In this document: in pieces, positions 39,919 to 48,775 of the stretch
Layout of the letters: each line of letters begins with the position of its first letter
Position numbering within the stretch: position 1 is the first letter of the stretch
Assembly (NCBI RefSeq): GCF_900113905.1
Contig: NZ_FORC01000004.1
Location: forward strand, 186,001 to 250,000
Source: Phytopseudomonas argentinensis
GTDB taxonomy: Bacteria > Pseudomonadota > Gammaproteobacteria > Pseudomonadales > Pseudomonadaceae
Direction of reading: 5' to 3'
Length of the DNA: 64,000 nucleotides
Translations under genes and position numbers: made by a program
Notes under the pieces: model-generated
Database searches by the model: none
Told to the model about the DNA's origin: nothing
What the model saw: the letters and a program-made list of their open reading frames with translations, nothing else

Positions 39919-40024
39919 TTTCTTCAGTCTTCGTTTGCCCACCGTGGGGTGGACGGGCTAAGGGAATGCTTTATCGTGACCCGGGCCGGACGGCGCAGTG
40001 CGCCCACATGTCCGGCCAACAGGT

Positions 40025-41386
40025 CTATACCGCGTGTGCCGCCACCGGCGGCTGGATCGCGTCGGCGATCACCCCGGCGTCGAACTCCTCACGGAAATAC
40101 TTGATTGCGCTGCCCAGCGGTTCCACGGCACCTGGTGCATGGGCGCAGAAGGTCTTGCCGGGGCCAAGGAAGTTGACCAGACCGAGCAGGGTGTCGATGT
40201 CCTCGCGGGTGCCTTGCTTGCGCTCCAGGGCGCGGAGAATCTTCACGCTCCACGGCAGGCCGTCACGGCACGGCGTGCACCAGCCGCAGGATTCGCGGGC
40301 GAAGAACTCCTCCATGTTGCGCAGCAGCGACACCATGTTCACGGTGTTGTCGACCGCCAGCGCCAGGCCGGTACCCATACGGGTGCCGACCTTGGCGATG
40401 CCGGCAGCGTACATGGACGCCTCGAGGTGCTCGGGCAGCAGGAAGCCGGTACCGGCGCCGCCAGGCTGCCAGGCCTTGAGGGTGAAACCGTCGCGCATGC
40501 CGCCGGCGTAGTCCTCGAACAGCTCGCGAGCGCTGATACCGAAGGGCAGCTCCCAGATACCTGGATTCTTCACCTTGCCGGAGAAGCCCATCAGCTTGGT
40601 GCCATGGTCTTCGCTGCCTTCGCGGGCCAGAGATTTGTACCAGTCCACGCCGTTGGCGACGATGGCCGGCACGTTGCACAGGGTCTCGACGTTGTTGACG
40701 CAGGTCGGCTTGCCCCACACGCCCACCGCGGCCGGGAACGGCGGCTTGGCACGCGGGTTGGCGCGCCGGCCTTCCAGGGAGTTGATCAGCGCGGTTTCTT
40801 CGCCGCAGATGTAGCGGCCCGCGCCGGTGTGCACGAACAATTCGAAATCGAAACCGCTACCCAGGATGTTCTTGCCGAGCAGGCCGGCAGCCTTGGCTTC
40901 GTCGATGGCGCGGTTGAGGTTGGCGGCCGCGTCGACGTATTCGCCACGCAGGAAGATGTAGCCGCGGTAGGCCTTGAGGGCCCGGGCGCTGATCAGCATG
41001 CCTTCCACCAAGAGGTGCGGCAGCTGTTCCATCAGCATGCGGTCCTTCCAGGTATTGGGCTCCATCTCGTCCGCGTTGCACAGCAGGTAACGGATGTTCA
41101 GGGATTCGTCGTTGGGCATCAGGCCCCACTTCACCCCGGTGGGGAAGCCCGCACCGCCGCGGCCCTTGAGGCCGGAATCCTTGACGGTCTGCACGATGTC
41201 GGCCTGAGCCATTTCGGCCAGCGCCTTGCGGGCAGCGGCATAACCGTTCTTCTGCTGGTACTCGTCCAGCCATACCGGCTGAGCGTCGTCGCGCAGGCGC
41301 CAGGTCAGCGGGTGAGTCTCTTCGTTGCGAGCGATGCGGTTGGCTGGACCGAAGGAGGTCAGCAGGTTCGAGCTGCGACTGGTCAT
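40025..41386 (-). CDS. nuoF: NADH-quinone oxidoreductase subunit F (NADH and FMN site)
   Basis: 453 residues from ATG 41386 (MTSRSSNLLT); the longer frame overlaps nuoE. Electron entry subunit. The NADH/FMN fold is seen as GRGGAGFPTGVKWG and GRYICGEETALINSLEG; the N3 cluster ligands are ESCGWCTPCRDG. A gap of 106 bases without a gene separates its stop from nuoG. Start overlaps the nuoE stop by four bases. Confidence 0.97.
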   Translation of the reverse strand: MTSRSSNLLTSFGPANRIARNEETHPLTWRLRDDAQPVWLDEYQQKNGYAAARKALAEMAQADIVQTVKDSGLKGRGGAGFPTGVKWGLMPNDESLNIRYLLCNADEMEPNTWKDRMLMEQLPHLLVEGMLISARALKAYRGYIFLRGEYVDAAANLNRAIDEAKAAGLLGKNILGSGFDFELFVHTGAGRYICGEETALINSLEGRRANPRAKPPFPAAVGVWGKPTCVNNVETLCNVPAIVANGVDWYKSLAREGSEDHGTKLMGFSGKVKNPGIWELPFGISARELFEDYAGGMRDGFTLKAWQPGGAGTGFLLPEHLEASMYAAGIAKVGTRMGTGLALAVDNTVNMVSLLRNMEEFFARESCGWCTPCRDGLPWSVKILRALERKQGTREDIDTLLGLVNFLGPGKTFCAHAPGAVEPLGSAIKYFREEFDAGVIADAIQPPVAAHAV

Positions 41387-41874
41387 TGGAAGCTCTCCAG
41401 CAGTTGCGCCACGCCTTCGGGCTGCACGTCGCCAAAGGTCTCGTCGTCGATCATCAGCGCCGGCGCCTTGTCGCAGTTGCCCAGGCAACATACCGGCAGC
41501 AGGGTGAAGCGGCCGTCGGCGGTGGTCTGCCCAGGCACGATGCCCAGTTCGGATTTGATGCTGCCGAGCACATTTTCATGGCCACCGATAAAGCAGGTCA
41601 TGCTGTCGCATACACGGATGATGTGGCGCCCGACCGGCTGGCGGAAGATCTGGCTGTAGAAGGTGGCAACCCCTTCAACATCGCTGGCCGGGATACCGAG
41701 AATCGCACCGATGGCATCGGCGGCGCCGTCCGGCACCCAGCCGCGCTCCTTCTGCACGATCTTCAGCGCTTCGATACTGGCCGCGCGTGGGTCTTCGTAG
41801 TGATGCATCTCGTGCTCGATGGCTGCACGCTCGGCTTCGCTGAGGGCGAAACGGTCAGTCTGAATCATGCTCAT
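41383..41874 (-). CDS. nuoE: NADH-quinone oxidoreductase subunit E
   Basis: 163 residues; ATG at 41874 was chosen because GAGGAG lies 6 bases upstream, at the nuoCD stop. Thioredoxin-like fold with the N1a 2Fe-2S cluster: ligands in CDSMTC and CCLGNC. It forms the NADH module with NuoF. Coupled to nuoF by a four-base overlap. Confidence 0.97.
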   Translation of the reverse strand: MSMIQTDRFALSEAERAAIEHEMHHYEDPRAASIEALKIVQKERGWVPDGAADAIGAILGIPASDVEGVATFYSQIFRQPVGRHIIRVCDSMTCFIGGHENVLGSIKSELGIVPGQTTADGRFTLLPVCCLGNCDKAPALMIDDETFGDVQPEGVAQLLESFQ

Positions 41875-41884
41875 GGTGTTCTCC

Positions 41885-43666
41885 TCAGCGATCCACGTCA
41901 GCCATAACGAAGTCGATACTGCCCAGATAGGCGATCAGGTCAGCGACCATGCTGCCGCGAATCACCGAAGGGATCTGCTGCAGGTGCGGGAAGCTCGGGG
42001 TACGGATTCGGGTGCGGTAGCTCATGGTGCTGCCATCGCTGGTCAGGTAATAGCTGTTGATGCCCTTGGTCGCCTCGATCATCTGGAAGCTTTCGTTGGC
42101 CGGCATCACCGGGCCCCAGGAAACCTGCAGGAAGTGGGTGATCAGGGTCTCGATGTGCTGCAGCGTGCGCTCTTTCGGCGGCGGCGTGGTCAGCGGGTGA
42201 TCGGCCTTGTACGGACCTTCCGGCATGTTGCGCAGGCACTGGTCGATAATCCTGATGCTCTGGCGCATTTCCTCGACGCGTACCATGCAGCGGTCGTAGG
42301 CGTCGCCATTGACCGCCAGCGGCACTTCGAATTCGAAGTTCTCGTAACCGGAGTAGGGGCGTGCCTTGCGCAGGTCGAAGTCGCAGCCGGTGGCGCGCAG
42401 GCCGGCACCAGTGGTGCCCCATTCCAGCGCTTCCTTGGTGTTGTACTGGGCAACACCGATGGTCCGCCCCTTGAGGATGCTGTTCTTCAGCGCGGCCTTT
42501 TCGTACTCGTCGAGGCGCTTGGGCAGCCAGTCGACGAACTCCTTGACCAGCTTGTCCCAGCCGCGTGGCAGGTCGTGGGCGACCCCGCCGATGCGATACC
42601 AGGCCGGGTGCAGCCGAAAGCCGGTGATGGCTTCGATCACCTTGTAGGCCCGCTGGCGGTCGGTGAAGGTGAAGAACACCGGAGTCATGGCGCCGACGTC
42701 CTGGATATAGGTACCCAGGAACAGCAGGTGGCTGGTGATGCGGAAGAACTCGGCCATCATGATGCGGATGGTGTCGACCTTCTGTGGCACCTTGATGCCG
42801 GCGAGCTTCTCGACCGAAAGCACGTACGGCAGGTTGTTCATCACCCCGCCGAGGTAGTCGATACGGTCGGTGTAAGGAATGAAGCTGTGCCAGCTCTGGC
42901 GCTCGGCCATCTTCTCGGCGCCACGGTGGTGGTAGCCGACTTCCGGCACGCAATCGACGATTTCTTCACCGTCGAGCTGCAGGATGATGCGGAACGCACC
43001 GTGGGCCGACGGGTGGTTGGGGCCGAGGTTGAGGAACATGTAGTCCTCGTTCTCGCTGTGGCGCTTCATGCCCCAGTCTTCCGGATTGAAGCGCGCGGCC
43101 TCTTCCTCGAGCTGTTGCTTGGCCAGGGTCAGGCTGAACGGGTCGAATTCGGTGGCACGCGCCGGGTAATCCTTGCGCAGCGGGTGACCTTCCCAGGTCG
43201 GCGGCATCATGATCCGGGTCAGGTGCGGATGCCCGGTGAAGTGGATGCCATAGAGATCCCAGACTTCACGCTCGTACCAGTTGGCGTTAGGCCAGATGCC
43301 GGTCACCGAGGGCAGGTTGAGATCCCCCTCGCGCAGCGCCACCTTGATCATCACGTCGCTGTTACGCTCCAGCGACATGAGGTGATAGAACACCGTGAAG
43401 TCGGCATCCGGCAGGCCGCGACGCTGGGTGCGCAGGCGCTCGTCGACGCCGTGCAGGTCATACAGCATGACGTAGGGGCGGGTGGCCTGGCGCAGGAAGC
43501 GCAAGACCTCGACGAGCTTGTCGCGGCCGACCCAGATCACCGGCATGCCGGTGCGGGTGGCCTGCAGCGTGAAGCTGTCGGCGCCAAAACGGGATTGAAG
43601 CTCAACGACGACGTCTTGGTCGTCCGCCTTGTAGGGCGCAATGGACACGGTGGTGTCTGCAGTCAT
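41885..43666 (-). CDS. nuoC: NADH-quinone oxidoreductase fused subunits C and D
   Basis: 593 residues combining NuoC (1-~180, signature YEREVWDLYG at ~131-140) and NuoD (~205-593, with HPSAHG at 218-223 that lines the quinone site). The fused form is usual in gammaproteobacteria. It contributes to the quinone-binding site next to cluster N2 of NuoB. Start ATG 43666; 60 bases after the nuoB stop. Confidence 0.97.
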   Translation of the reverse strand: MTADTTVSIAPYKADDQDVVVELQSRFGADSFTLQATRTGMPVIWVGRDKLVEVLRFLRQATRPYVMLYDLHGVDERLRTQRRGLPDADFTVFYHLMSLERNSDVMIKVALREGDLNLPSVTGIWPNANWYEREVWDLYGIHFTGHPHLTRIMMPPTWEGHPLRKDYPARATEFDPFSLTLAKQQLEEEAARFNPEDWGMKRHSENEDYMFLNLGPNHPSAHGAFRIILQLDGEEIVDCVPEVGYHHRGAEKMAERQSWHSFIPYTDRIDYLGGVMNNLPYVLSVEKLAGIKVPQKVDTIRIMMAEFFRITSHLLFLGTYIQDVGAMTPVFFTFTDRQRAYKVIEAITGFRLHPAWYRIGGVAHDLPRGWDKLVKEFVDWLPKRLDEYEKAALKNSILKGRTIGVAQYNTKEALEWGTTGAGLRATGCDFDLRKARPYSGYENFEFEVPLAVNGDAYDRCMVRVEEMRQSIRIIDQCLRNMPEGPYKADHPLTTPPPKERTLQHIETLITHFLQVSWGPVMPANESFQMIEATKGINSYYLTSDGSTMSYRTRIRTPSFPHLQQIPSVIRGSMVADLIAYLGSIDFVMADVDR

Positions 43667-43726
43667 GGTCTCGATCGCTATCGGTCAACGGTGAGAGTGA
43701 GTCCAGCTTTATACAAGCAGCTGGGC

Positions 43727-44404
43727 TCAGACTTCGTCAGGGGAACGCAGGTTGGTAACCGCTATTCGCTGTTCGCGGCGCTGTTCTTTCTGGGACGGCA
43801 TCTCGGCGCGATAAACGCCTTGATCACCAACGACCCAGGACAGCGGGCGGCGCTCCTGACCGATGGACTCCTGCAGCAGCATCAGGCCTTGCAGAAATGC
43901 TTCGGGACGGGGCGGGCAACCGGGAATGTAGACGTCCACGGGAAGGAACTTGTCGACACCCTGAACGACCGAGTAGATGTCGTACATGCCGCCGGAGTTG
44001 GCGCACGAACCCATGGAAATGACCCACTTGGGTTCGAGCATCTGCTCATAGAGACGCTGGATGACCGGCGCCATCTTGATGAAGCAGGTGCCGGCGATGA
44101 CCATGAAGTCCGCCTGGCGTGGGGATGCGCGGATCACCTCGGCACCGAAGCGCGCAACGTCGTGCGGCGCGGTGAAGGCGGTGGTCATTTCCACGTAGCA
44201 GCACGACAGCCCGAAGTTGTACGGCCACAGGGAGTTCTTGCGCCCCCAGTTCACCGCACCACTGAGAACATCCGAGAGTTTCCCCATATAGATGTTCTTG
44301 TGCACTTCATCTTCTAGCTGTTGGTCGGTAACGACCTCCTGCCTGCCGATCGGGTATTGCTCGTTGGGAGCATCCGGATCGATCCGAGTGAGCTTGTATT
44401 GCAT
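43727..44404 (-). CDS. nuoB: NADH-quinone oxidoreductase subunit B (cluster N2)
   Basis: 225 residues from ATG 44404 (MQYKLTRIDP); the longer frame overlaps nuoA. Holds the terminal 4Fe-4S cluster N2: adjacent cysteines in SCCYVEM, then SCANSGGMYD and PGCPPRPEA. It passes electrons to quinone at the NuoB/NuoD interface. Ten bases after nuoA. Confidence 0.97.
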   Translation of the reverse strand: MQYKLTRIDPDAPNEQYPIGRQEVVTDQQLEDEVHKNIYMGKLSDVLSGAVNWGRKNSLWPYNFGLSCCYVEMTTAFTAPHDVARFGAEVIRASPRQADFMVIAGTCFIKMAPVIQRLYEQMLEPKWVISMGSCANSGGMYDIYSVVQGVDKFLPVDVYIPGCPPRPEAFLQGLMLLQESIGQERRPLSWVVGDQGVYRAEMPSQKEQRREQRIAVTNLRSPDEV

Positions 44405-44414
44405 CGCCAAAGCC

Positions 44415-44828
44415 TCATTGTTTGAGCTTCGCCTGCCGAGCCTTACGACTCTCGGGTGCCCAATCCAGCGCACCGATACGCCAAAGGTAGACAAGACCTG
44501 CCAACAGAATGTTTATGAAAACGGCTGCTTCGATAAAACCGGCCCAGCCGCTTTCGCGAACGGAGACGGCCCAAGCGAAGAGAAAGAGGGCTTCGACGTC
44601 GAAGATCACGAAGAGCATCGCGACCAGATAGAATTTGGCGGACAGGCGCAGGCGTGCGCTGCCGGTGGGAAGCATGCCCGATTCGAAGGGCTCGTTCTTG
44701 CTGCGCCCCCAGGCCTTGCTGCCCAGTAGGCTCGATAGGCCCATCATGAAGGCACAAAGGCCTACAACACCCAGCAGAAAAACGGCCAACGCCCAGTTAT
44801 GGGACAGGGAACTGCTTGCTTCCAGCAT
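44415..44828 (-). CDS. nuoA: NADH-quinone oxidoreductase subunit A
   Basis: 137 residues, three membrane helices with the conserved acidic loop between helix 1 and 2 (KNEPFESGMLPTGSARLR) near the quinone entrance, and IFDVEALFLFAWAV. First gene of the complete 13-gene operon. GAGGAG lies 7 bases before the ATG at 44828. Confidence 0.97.
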   Translation of the reverse strand: MLEASSSLSHNWALAVFLLGVVGLCAFMMGLSSLLGSKAWGRSKNEPFESGMLPTGSARLRLSAKFYLVAMLFVIFDVEALFLFAWAVSVRESGWAGFIEAAVFINILLAGLVYLWRIGALDWAPESRKARQAKLKQ

Positions 44829-44872
44829 GCCGGGGCTCCTCAGGCAAGGAACGGCTTAACGCACGATTTAAA

Positions 44873-44898
44873 ATTATGGCAAGGCACCAAGCGCCTTG
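44873..44898 (-). promoter_or_regulatory. Candidate nuo operon promoter with overlapping inverted repeat
   Basis: On the minus strand CATAAT (44878-44873) fits a -10 element, with an imperfect -35 about 16 bases upstream. The spacer holds an inverted repeat CAAGGC (44880-44885) / GCCTTG (44893-44898). The nuoA start follows about 40 bases downstream. Confidence 0.4.
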
Positions 44899-45148
44899 AA
44901 TCAATTCGCACAATGTTATGCCTGTATCGGGTGTAAGTAAATTTTTCAGCACAAAAAAATAATAAAAGGTCGCATAGCTGCAATGGTGCAACTTTCAGAA
45001 AGCGCCGCAAATCAACGAGCTACGGAAACTATGGGCAACTTCGCGAGCGCGCTGGAAGTTTGCATGTAGCGAGAATAAAAAAACGCTTCAATAAGAATGA
45101 ATTCCATTTGCGAATCAATTATCTTTATGCCGCAGTAGCGTTTCTTCT

Positions 45149-45184
45149 AAACATCGCTTGATAGCCGGCAAACATCGCTGGATA
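45149..45184. repeat. Tandem 15-base direct repeats
   Basis: AAACATCGCTTGATA (45149-45163) and AAACATCGCTGGATA (45170-45184) match in 14 of 15 bases and start exactly 21 bases apart, two helical turns. They lie between the aceA terminator and the nuo promoter. Confidence 0.75.
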
Positions 45185-45213
45185 AAAAAAGCCCTGGCAT
45201 TGTTGCCAGGGCT
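45184..45213 (-). terminator. aceA terminator
   Basis: Stem AGCCCTGGCA / TGCCAGGGCT with loop TTGT and a seven-base T-run on the minus strand, 39 bases after the aceA stop. Confidence 0.93.
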
Positions 45214-45252
45214 CAAGGCTAGAAACAGGCGCCCTCAGGTGGCGCTCAGTGG

Positions 45253-46848
45253 TCAGTGAAACTGATTCATGGTGTTGTCCTTGCCTCCGGCCTTGAGTGC
45301 CGCCTCGCCGGCGAAATATTCCTTGTGATTGTCGCCGATGTCCGAGCCCGCCATGTTCTGGTGCTTGACGCAGGCGATGCCTTGACGAATCTCCTGACGC
45401 TGCACGCCCTTGACGTAGGCGAGCATGCCCTGGTCGGCGAAGTAGCCCTTGGCCAGATTGTCGGTGGAAAGAGCCGCGGTGTGGTAGGTCGGCAGGGTGA
45501 TCAGGTGATGGAAGATGCCGGCATTGGCCGAACCATCGCGTTGGAAGGTACGGATCTTCTCGTCGGCGATCTGCGCCAGTTCGGTTTCGTCGTATTCGGC
45601 GCTCATCAGTTTGGCACGGTCGTAAGCCGATACGTCCTTGCCTTCGGCGACGAATGCGTCGAATACCTGCTGGCGGAAGCTCAGGGTCCAGTTGAACGAC
45701 GGGCTGTTGTTGTAGACCAGCTTGGCGTTGGGAATCACTTCACGAACGCGATCGACCATGGCCTTGATCTGCCCCACGTGGGGCTTCTCGGTCTCGATCC
45801 AGATCATGTCGGCGCCGTTCTGCAGGCTGGTGATGCTGTCCAGCACGCAGCGGTCTTCGCCGGTGCCTTTGCGGAACTGGAACAGGTTGGACGGCAGGCG
45901 TTTGGGGCGCAGCAGCTTGCCTTCGCGGTTGATCACTACGTCGCCGTTCTTCAGTTCGCTCGGGCTGATCTCGTCGCAGTCGAGGAACGAATTGTACTGG
46001 TCACCAAGGTCGCCCGGCTCGTTGGTCACGGCGATCTGCTTGGTCAGGCCGGCGCCCAGGGAGTCGGTACGGGCGACGATCACGCCATCGTCCACGCCCA
46101 GCTCGAGGAAGGCGTAGCGCACCGCGTTGATCTTGGCGAGGAAATCGGCGTGGGGCACGGTGACCTTGCCGTCCTGATGGCCACATTGCTTCTCGTCAGA
46201 TACCTGGTTCTCGATCTGAATGCAGCAGGCGCCGGCCTCGATCATCTTCTTGGCGAGCAGGTAGGTGGCCTCGGGGTTGCCGAAACCAGCGTCGATATCG
46301 GCGATGATCGGCACCACGTGGGTTTCGAAATTATCGATCTGCGCCTGGATCTCGCTCTGCTTGGTGCGATCGCCCGACTCGCGGGCCGCGTCGAGGGCGC
46401 TGAACAGCAGGTCCAGCTCACGGGCGTCGGCCTGACGCAGGAAGGTGTACAGCTCTTCGATCAGCGCGGCTACCGCGGTCTTTTCGTGCATGGATTGATC
46501 CGGCAGCGGGCCGAAATCCGAGCGCAGTGCGGCGATCATCCAGCCGGACAGGTACAGGTAGCGCTTGTTGGTGGTTTTCAGGTGCTTCTTGATGGAAATC
46601 AGCTTCTGCTGACCGATGAAACCATGCCAGCAGCCCAGCGACTGGGTATAGACGGACGAGTCGGCATCGTACTCGGCCATGTCCTTGCGCATGATGGCTG
46701 CCGTGTACTTGGCGATATCCAGACCGGTCTTGAAGCGGTTCTGGGCGCGCATACGAGCGACGGATTCCGGGTTGATCGCGCTCCAGCTGTTGCCAGCGGC
46801 TTCTTTCAGGGCGGTAACGGCTTTGATGTCGTTTTCGTAAGCTGACAT
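45253..46848 (-). CDS. aceA: Isocitrate lyase
   Basis: 531 residues from ATG 46848 (MSAYENDIKA), with GAAGGA upstream; this length fits the long Pseudomonas-type isocitrate lyase. Splits isocitrate into glyoxylate and succinate, the first step of the glyoxylate shunt, needed for growth on acetate and fatty acids. The catalytic loop QCGHQ is at 221-225 with Cys222; SLGCWHGF and the DIDAGFG magnesium region are also present. It has its own promoter 360 bases upstream and a strong terminator. Regulation is probably through a KDPG/carbon-flux regulator (see the operator candidate). Confidence 0.97.
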   Translation of the reverse strand: MSAYENDIKAVTALKEAAGNSWSAINPESVARMRAQNRFKTGLDIAKYTAAIMRKDMAEYDADSSVYTQSLGCWHGFIGQQKLISIKKHLKTTNKRYLYLSGWMIAALRSDFGPLPDQSMHEKTAVAALIEELYTFLRQADARELDLLFSALDAARESGDRTKQSEIQAQIDNFETHVVPIIADIDAGFGNPEATYLLAKKMIEAGACCIQIENQVSDEKQCGHQDGKVTVPHADFLAKINAVRYAFLELGVDDGVIVARTDSLGAGLTKQIAVTNEPGDLGDQYNSFLDCDEISPSELKNGDVVINREGKLLRPKRLPSNLFQFRKGTGEDRCVLDSITSLQNGADMIWIETEKPHVGQIKAMVDRVREVIPNAKLVYNNSPSFNWTLSFRQQVFDAFVAEGKDVSAYDRAKLMSAEYDETELAQIADEKIRTFQRDGSANAGIFHHLITLPTYHTAALSTDNLAKGYFADQGMLAYVKGVQRQEIRQGIACVKHQNMAGSDIGDNHKEYFAGEAALKAGGKDNTMNQFH

Positions 46849-47217
46849 GGTCAATCCTTCAAGTATGTGTTGGGGCGAACACCGGGCGCTGCGCACAGCA
46901 CAGGCGCAGGGCTCGGCGCGAGCTCACCGCAGACGCTGAGATAAACCGGAAGGAGGAGGGCCGTGGCCGGGTGGACGAAGCGTATCGGTTGCCTGCTGCC
47001 GGGTAGGCGAGCGGTGGTGCGTACAGGCCCGTGGACGCCCTTGGCACCTTGCAGTTCGATACGTAAAGCGCTTCCCCGTCCCTCAGGACAACCTCGTTCC
47101 AGTCGCCATCTCGTCGAGCTGCCTTGTGGGCGTAACAACACGAATCGATCCCTGCGGTAAGCGGAGATTGACCCGGAGGCTCGGTTTCCAGAGCCCCTGA
47201 TTAGCGGGAGCGAGGCC

Positions 47218-47246
47218 ATCATGCGACTGACGAAAATGTTCGTCAA
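47218..47246 (-). promoter_or_regulatory. aceA promoter (sigma70-type)
   Basis: On the minus strand TTGACG (47246-47241) and CATGAT (47223-47218) are spaced 17 bases. The 7-base inverted repeat TGACGAA / TTCGTCA (47228-47245) overlaps the -35 element and spacer and could be a second operator. Confidence 0.55.
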
Positions 47247-47253
47247 TCGTTTT

Positions 47254-47279
47254 TGTAGTGTTTTTTTGGATCTACTACA
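47254..47279. promoter_or_regulatory. RccR-like palindromic operator candidate
   Basis: TGTAGT (47254-47259) and ACTACA (47274-47279) are inverted half-sites 14 bases apart (centres 20 bases, two turns), ending 8 bases upstream of the aceA -35. TGTAGT/ACTACA half-sites are those of the Pseudomonas RccR regulator, which controls glyoxylate shunt genes including aceA. Confidence 0.55.
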
Positions 47280-47320
47280 TAAGTCTTAGAGCGACCGTAC
47301 AGTCACGTTTTACGGGGCTT

Positions 47321-48127
47321 TCAGTCGATCACCTCGACTTTCACGCGCATGCTCATGTCGTTGCGACCTTCGGTGGAGTAGCGGCGCATCAAGCCACTGC
47401 GATCGGCCTGACTTTGCTCGCTGCTGCCACCGATGTTGATCCACTCGCCAACCCGACCGCTGACCCGGGTATCGGCCTGCTGGATGTCGATCACGCCAGG
47501 TTGCTGCTGGCTGACGCGGTCACGGTTGCTGCTGATGTCCAGGTGCACCACGTCGCCGGCCAGGCTGGCGGTAACGTAGAAACCCTGGGTAACGTTGCGG
47601 TACTCGGTATTGTTGTACACCTGGCCATAGGGATCACGGCTGGAGGTGGTCAGTGGCACGCTCTGGCCGACCTGGATCAGCGCCGGATAGCCTTCGCTGG
47701 TCTGCACCTGCTGGGTACCGCCGCCACGGCTGTCGGTGCTGCGGCGGATGACACGTGCCTGGTCGCGACCGTCCACCTCGCCACTGCCGATGTCCACCCG
47801 GCCATTGCCGGCACTGATGCTGCCGTCCACGGCATAGCCGCGGTCATCACGATAGGTCGACTCGCTGGTATCGACACTGATAAGCAGGCGCCGCGGTTGG
47901 GTGTCGAGCTGGGCGAGCAGGGCGCGCACCTCGTCTATCTTGCCTGGCGAGGCATTGACGATCAGTTGGTTGCCATAGGCGCTGACGCGCCCTTCGTGGC
48001 CCAGTGCCGACTGCACCACGGGCAGCAGATCGCCAGCGGTGCGGTAGTTCAGTGGGATGACTTCGGTGGCGGCCAACGCCGAGAGACTGAGCGCGAGCAG
48101 GGCGGCGCCGAGATAATGCCGTTTCAT
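47321..48127 (-). CDS. Periplasmic secretin N-domain (NolW-like) protein
   Basis: 268 residues, signal peptide ~1-19 (LALSLSALAA-TE). Residues ~20-85 are an N-type ring-building domain of secretins (VIPLNYRTAGDLLPVVQSALG, then QLIVNASPGKIDEVRALLAQLD), but there is no secretin pore domain. The rest (glycine- and serine-rich, RVIRRSTDSRGGGTQQVQT; repeated beta strands to the end) resembles a non-pore beta domain. A homologue near aceA exists in other Pseudomonas. It may be a periplasmic partner of a secretion or pilus complex. The start overlaps the upstream gene's stop by four bases. Confidence 0.75.
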   Translation of the reverse strand: MKRHYLGAALLALSLSALAATEVIPLNYRTAGDLLPVVQSALGHEGRVSAYGNQLIVNASPGKIDEVRALLAQLDTQPRRLLISVDTSESTYRDDRGYAVDGSISAGNGRVDIGSGEVDGRDQARVIRRSTDSRGGGTQQVQTSEGYPALIQVGQSVPLTTSSRDPYGQVYNNTEYRNVTQGFYVTASLAGDVVHLDISSNRDRVSQQQPGVIDIQQADTRVSGRVGEWINIGGSSEQSQADRSGLMRRYSTEGRNDMSMRVKVEVID

Positions 48128-48738
48128 AGCAGGAAACTCCGCAAGTCAGGGTCGGTGATGCTGGTATCCCAAGTCTGGTCGAACAGTCGCTGTAACTGCC
48201 GCACGCGTGGGGCGTCCCGATAGTTCGCATAGCCGCCGACTTGATCCGGCTCGGGGCGCATCAGCAGACCCTGATCGTCAGCCAGCAGAAAGGCGCCATC
48301 GGGAGCGGCATAATCCGGGTGACAGCGGCGAATCTGTATATGGCTGGACAGCTTGCGCGACAAGCCGATCAGCCGATGCCCATCGCGAACGGCGCGGCTG
48401 CTGTCACGCACCAGAATGCGCAGCCCGCTGTTGCGATGACTGAGCACGAACTGCGTGCATGCCTGGGCCATGCTGCTGTGGTTATAAAGCCAGGGTTCAA
48501 GATCGGGGCTGTACAGGCACAGTGTGCGGCTGGCCTGTTGCATAAGCGCCAGGGTGTGGCTGCGCGCCTGCTCGGGCGAGCTGAAGCGCTGTAGCACCTG
48601 TTCGCTACCGAGAACGAAAGGGGCGGGCTCCCAGGTCGCCGGCATTGGCAGCTGGCTATCCGGGTTGTGCAGGGTGAAACGCCCAGGCGACTCGAACTCG
48701 ATGGGCTCGAGGTCGGCGGGCGTATGTTCGTCGTTCAT
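48124..48738 (-). CDS. Conserved protein of the DUF7931/PLD-like type
   Basis: 204 residues, no signal peptide. A central segment (QARSHTLALMQQASRTLCLYSPDLEPWLYN) and LSHRNSGLRILVRDS recall the first half of a phospholipase D-like fold, but the HKD catalytic motif is missing. I tentatively place it with DUF7931. The function is unknown. It lies between the GNAT gene and the secretin-N protein, with 37 and -4 base spacing. Confidence 0.6.
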   Translation of the reverse strand: MNDEHTPADLEPIEFESPGRFTLHNPDSQLPMPATWEPAPFVLGSEQVLQRFSSPEQARSHTLALMQQASRTLCLYSPDLEPWLYNHSSMAQACTQFVLSHRNSGLRILVRDSSRAVRDGHRLIGLSRKLSSHIQIRRCHPDYAAPDGAFLLADDQGLLMRPEPDQVGGYANYRDAPRVRQLQRLFDQTWDTSITDPDLRSFLL

Positions 48739-48775
48739 GCTGACCTCTGTGGCACGGTGCGTGCCACAGCTGACA

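Larger units (their letters stand above)
44829..45252. other. 424-base intergenic region between nuoA and aceA (both leftward)
   Basis: AT-rich; no gene. It contains the nuo promoter near 44870-44900, two 15-base direct repeats at 45149-45184 and the aceA terminator at 45184-45213. The stretch 44930-45150 has long A/T runs and no motif I recognise. Confidence 0.65.
46849..47320. other. 472-base region upstream of aceA (promoter and long leader)
   Basis: No gene I accept; a 131-codon leftward frame exists but lacks start signals and family resemblance. The promoter and operator lie at 47218-47279; from there about 360 bases of transcribed leader reach the aceA start. Confidence 0.6.

Noticed and set aside
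37192..40104. 970-codon open frame opposite nuoG
   Set aside because: Antisense shadow of nuoG, with no start signals or domain marks; nuoG itself shows all Fe-S motifs.
47228..47245. TGACGAA / TTCGTCA as a terminator
   Set aside because: The only T-run follows on the plus strand, where no gene is transcribed toward it; the promoter interpretation fits better.
46851..47246. 131-codon leftward frame before aceA
   Set aside because: It covers the promoter -35 and leader, has no ribosome site and no family resemblance.
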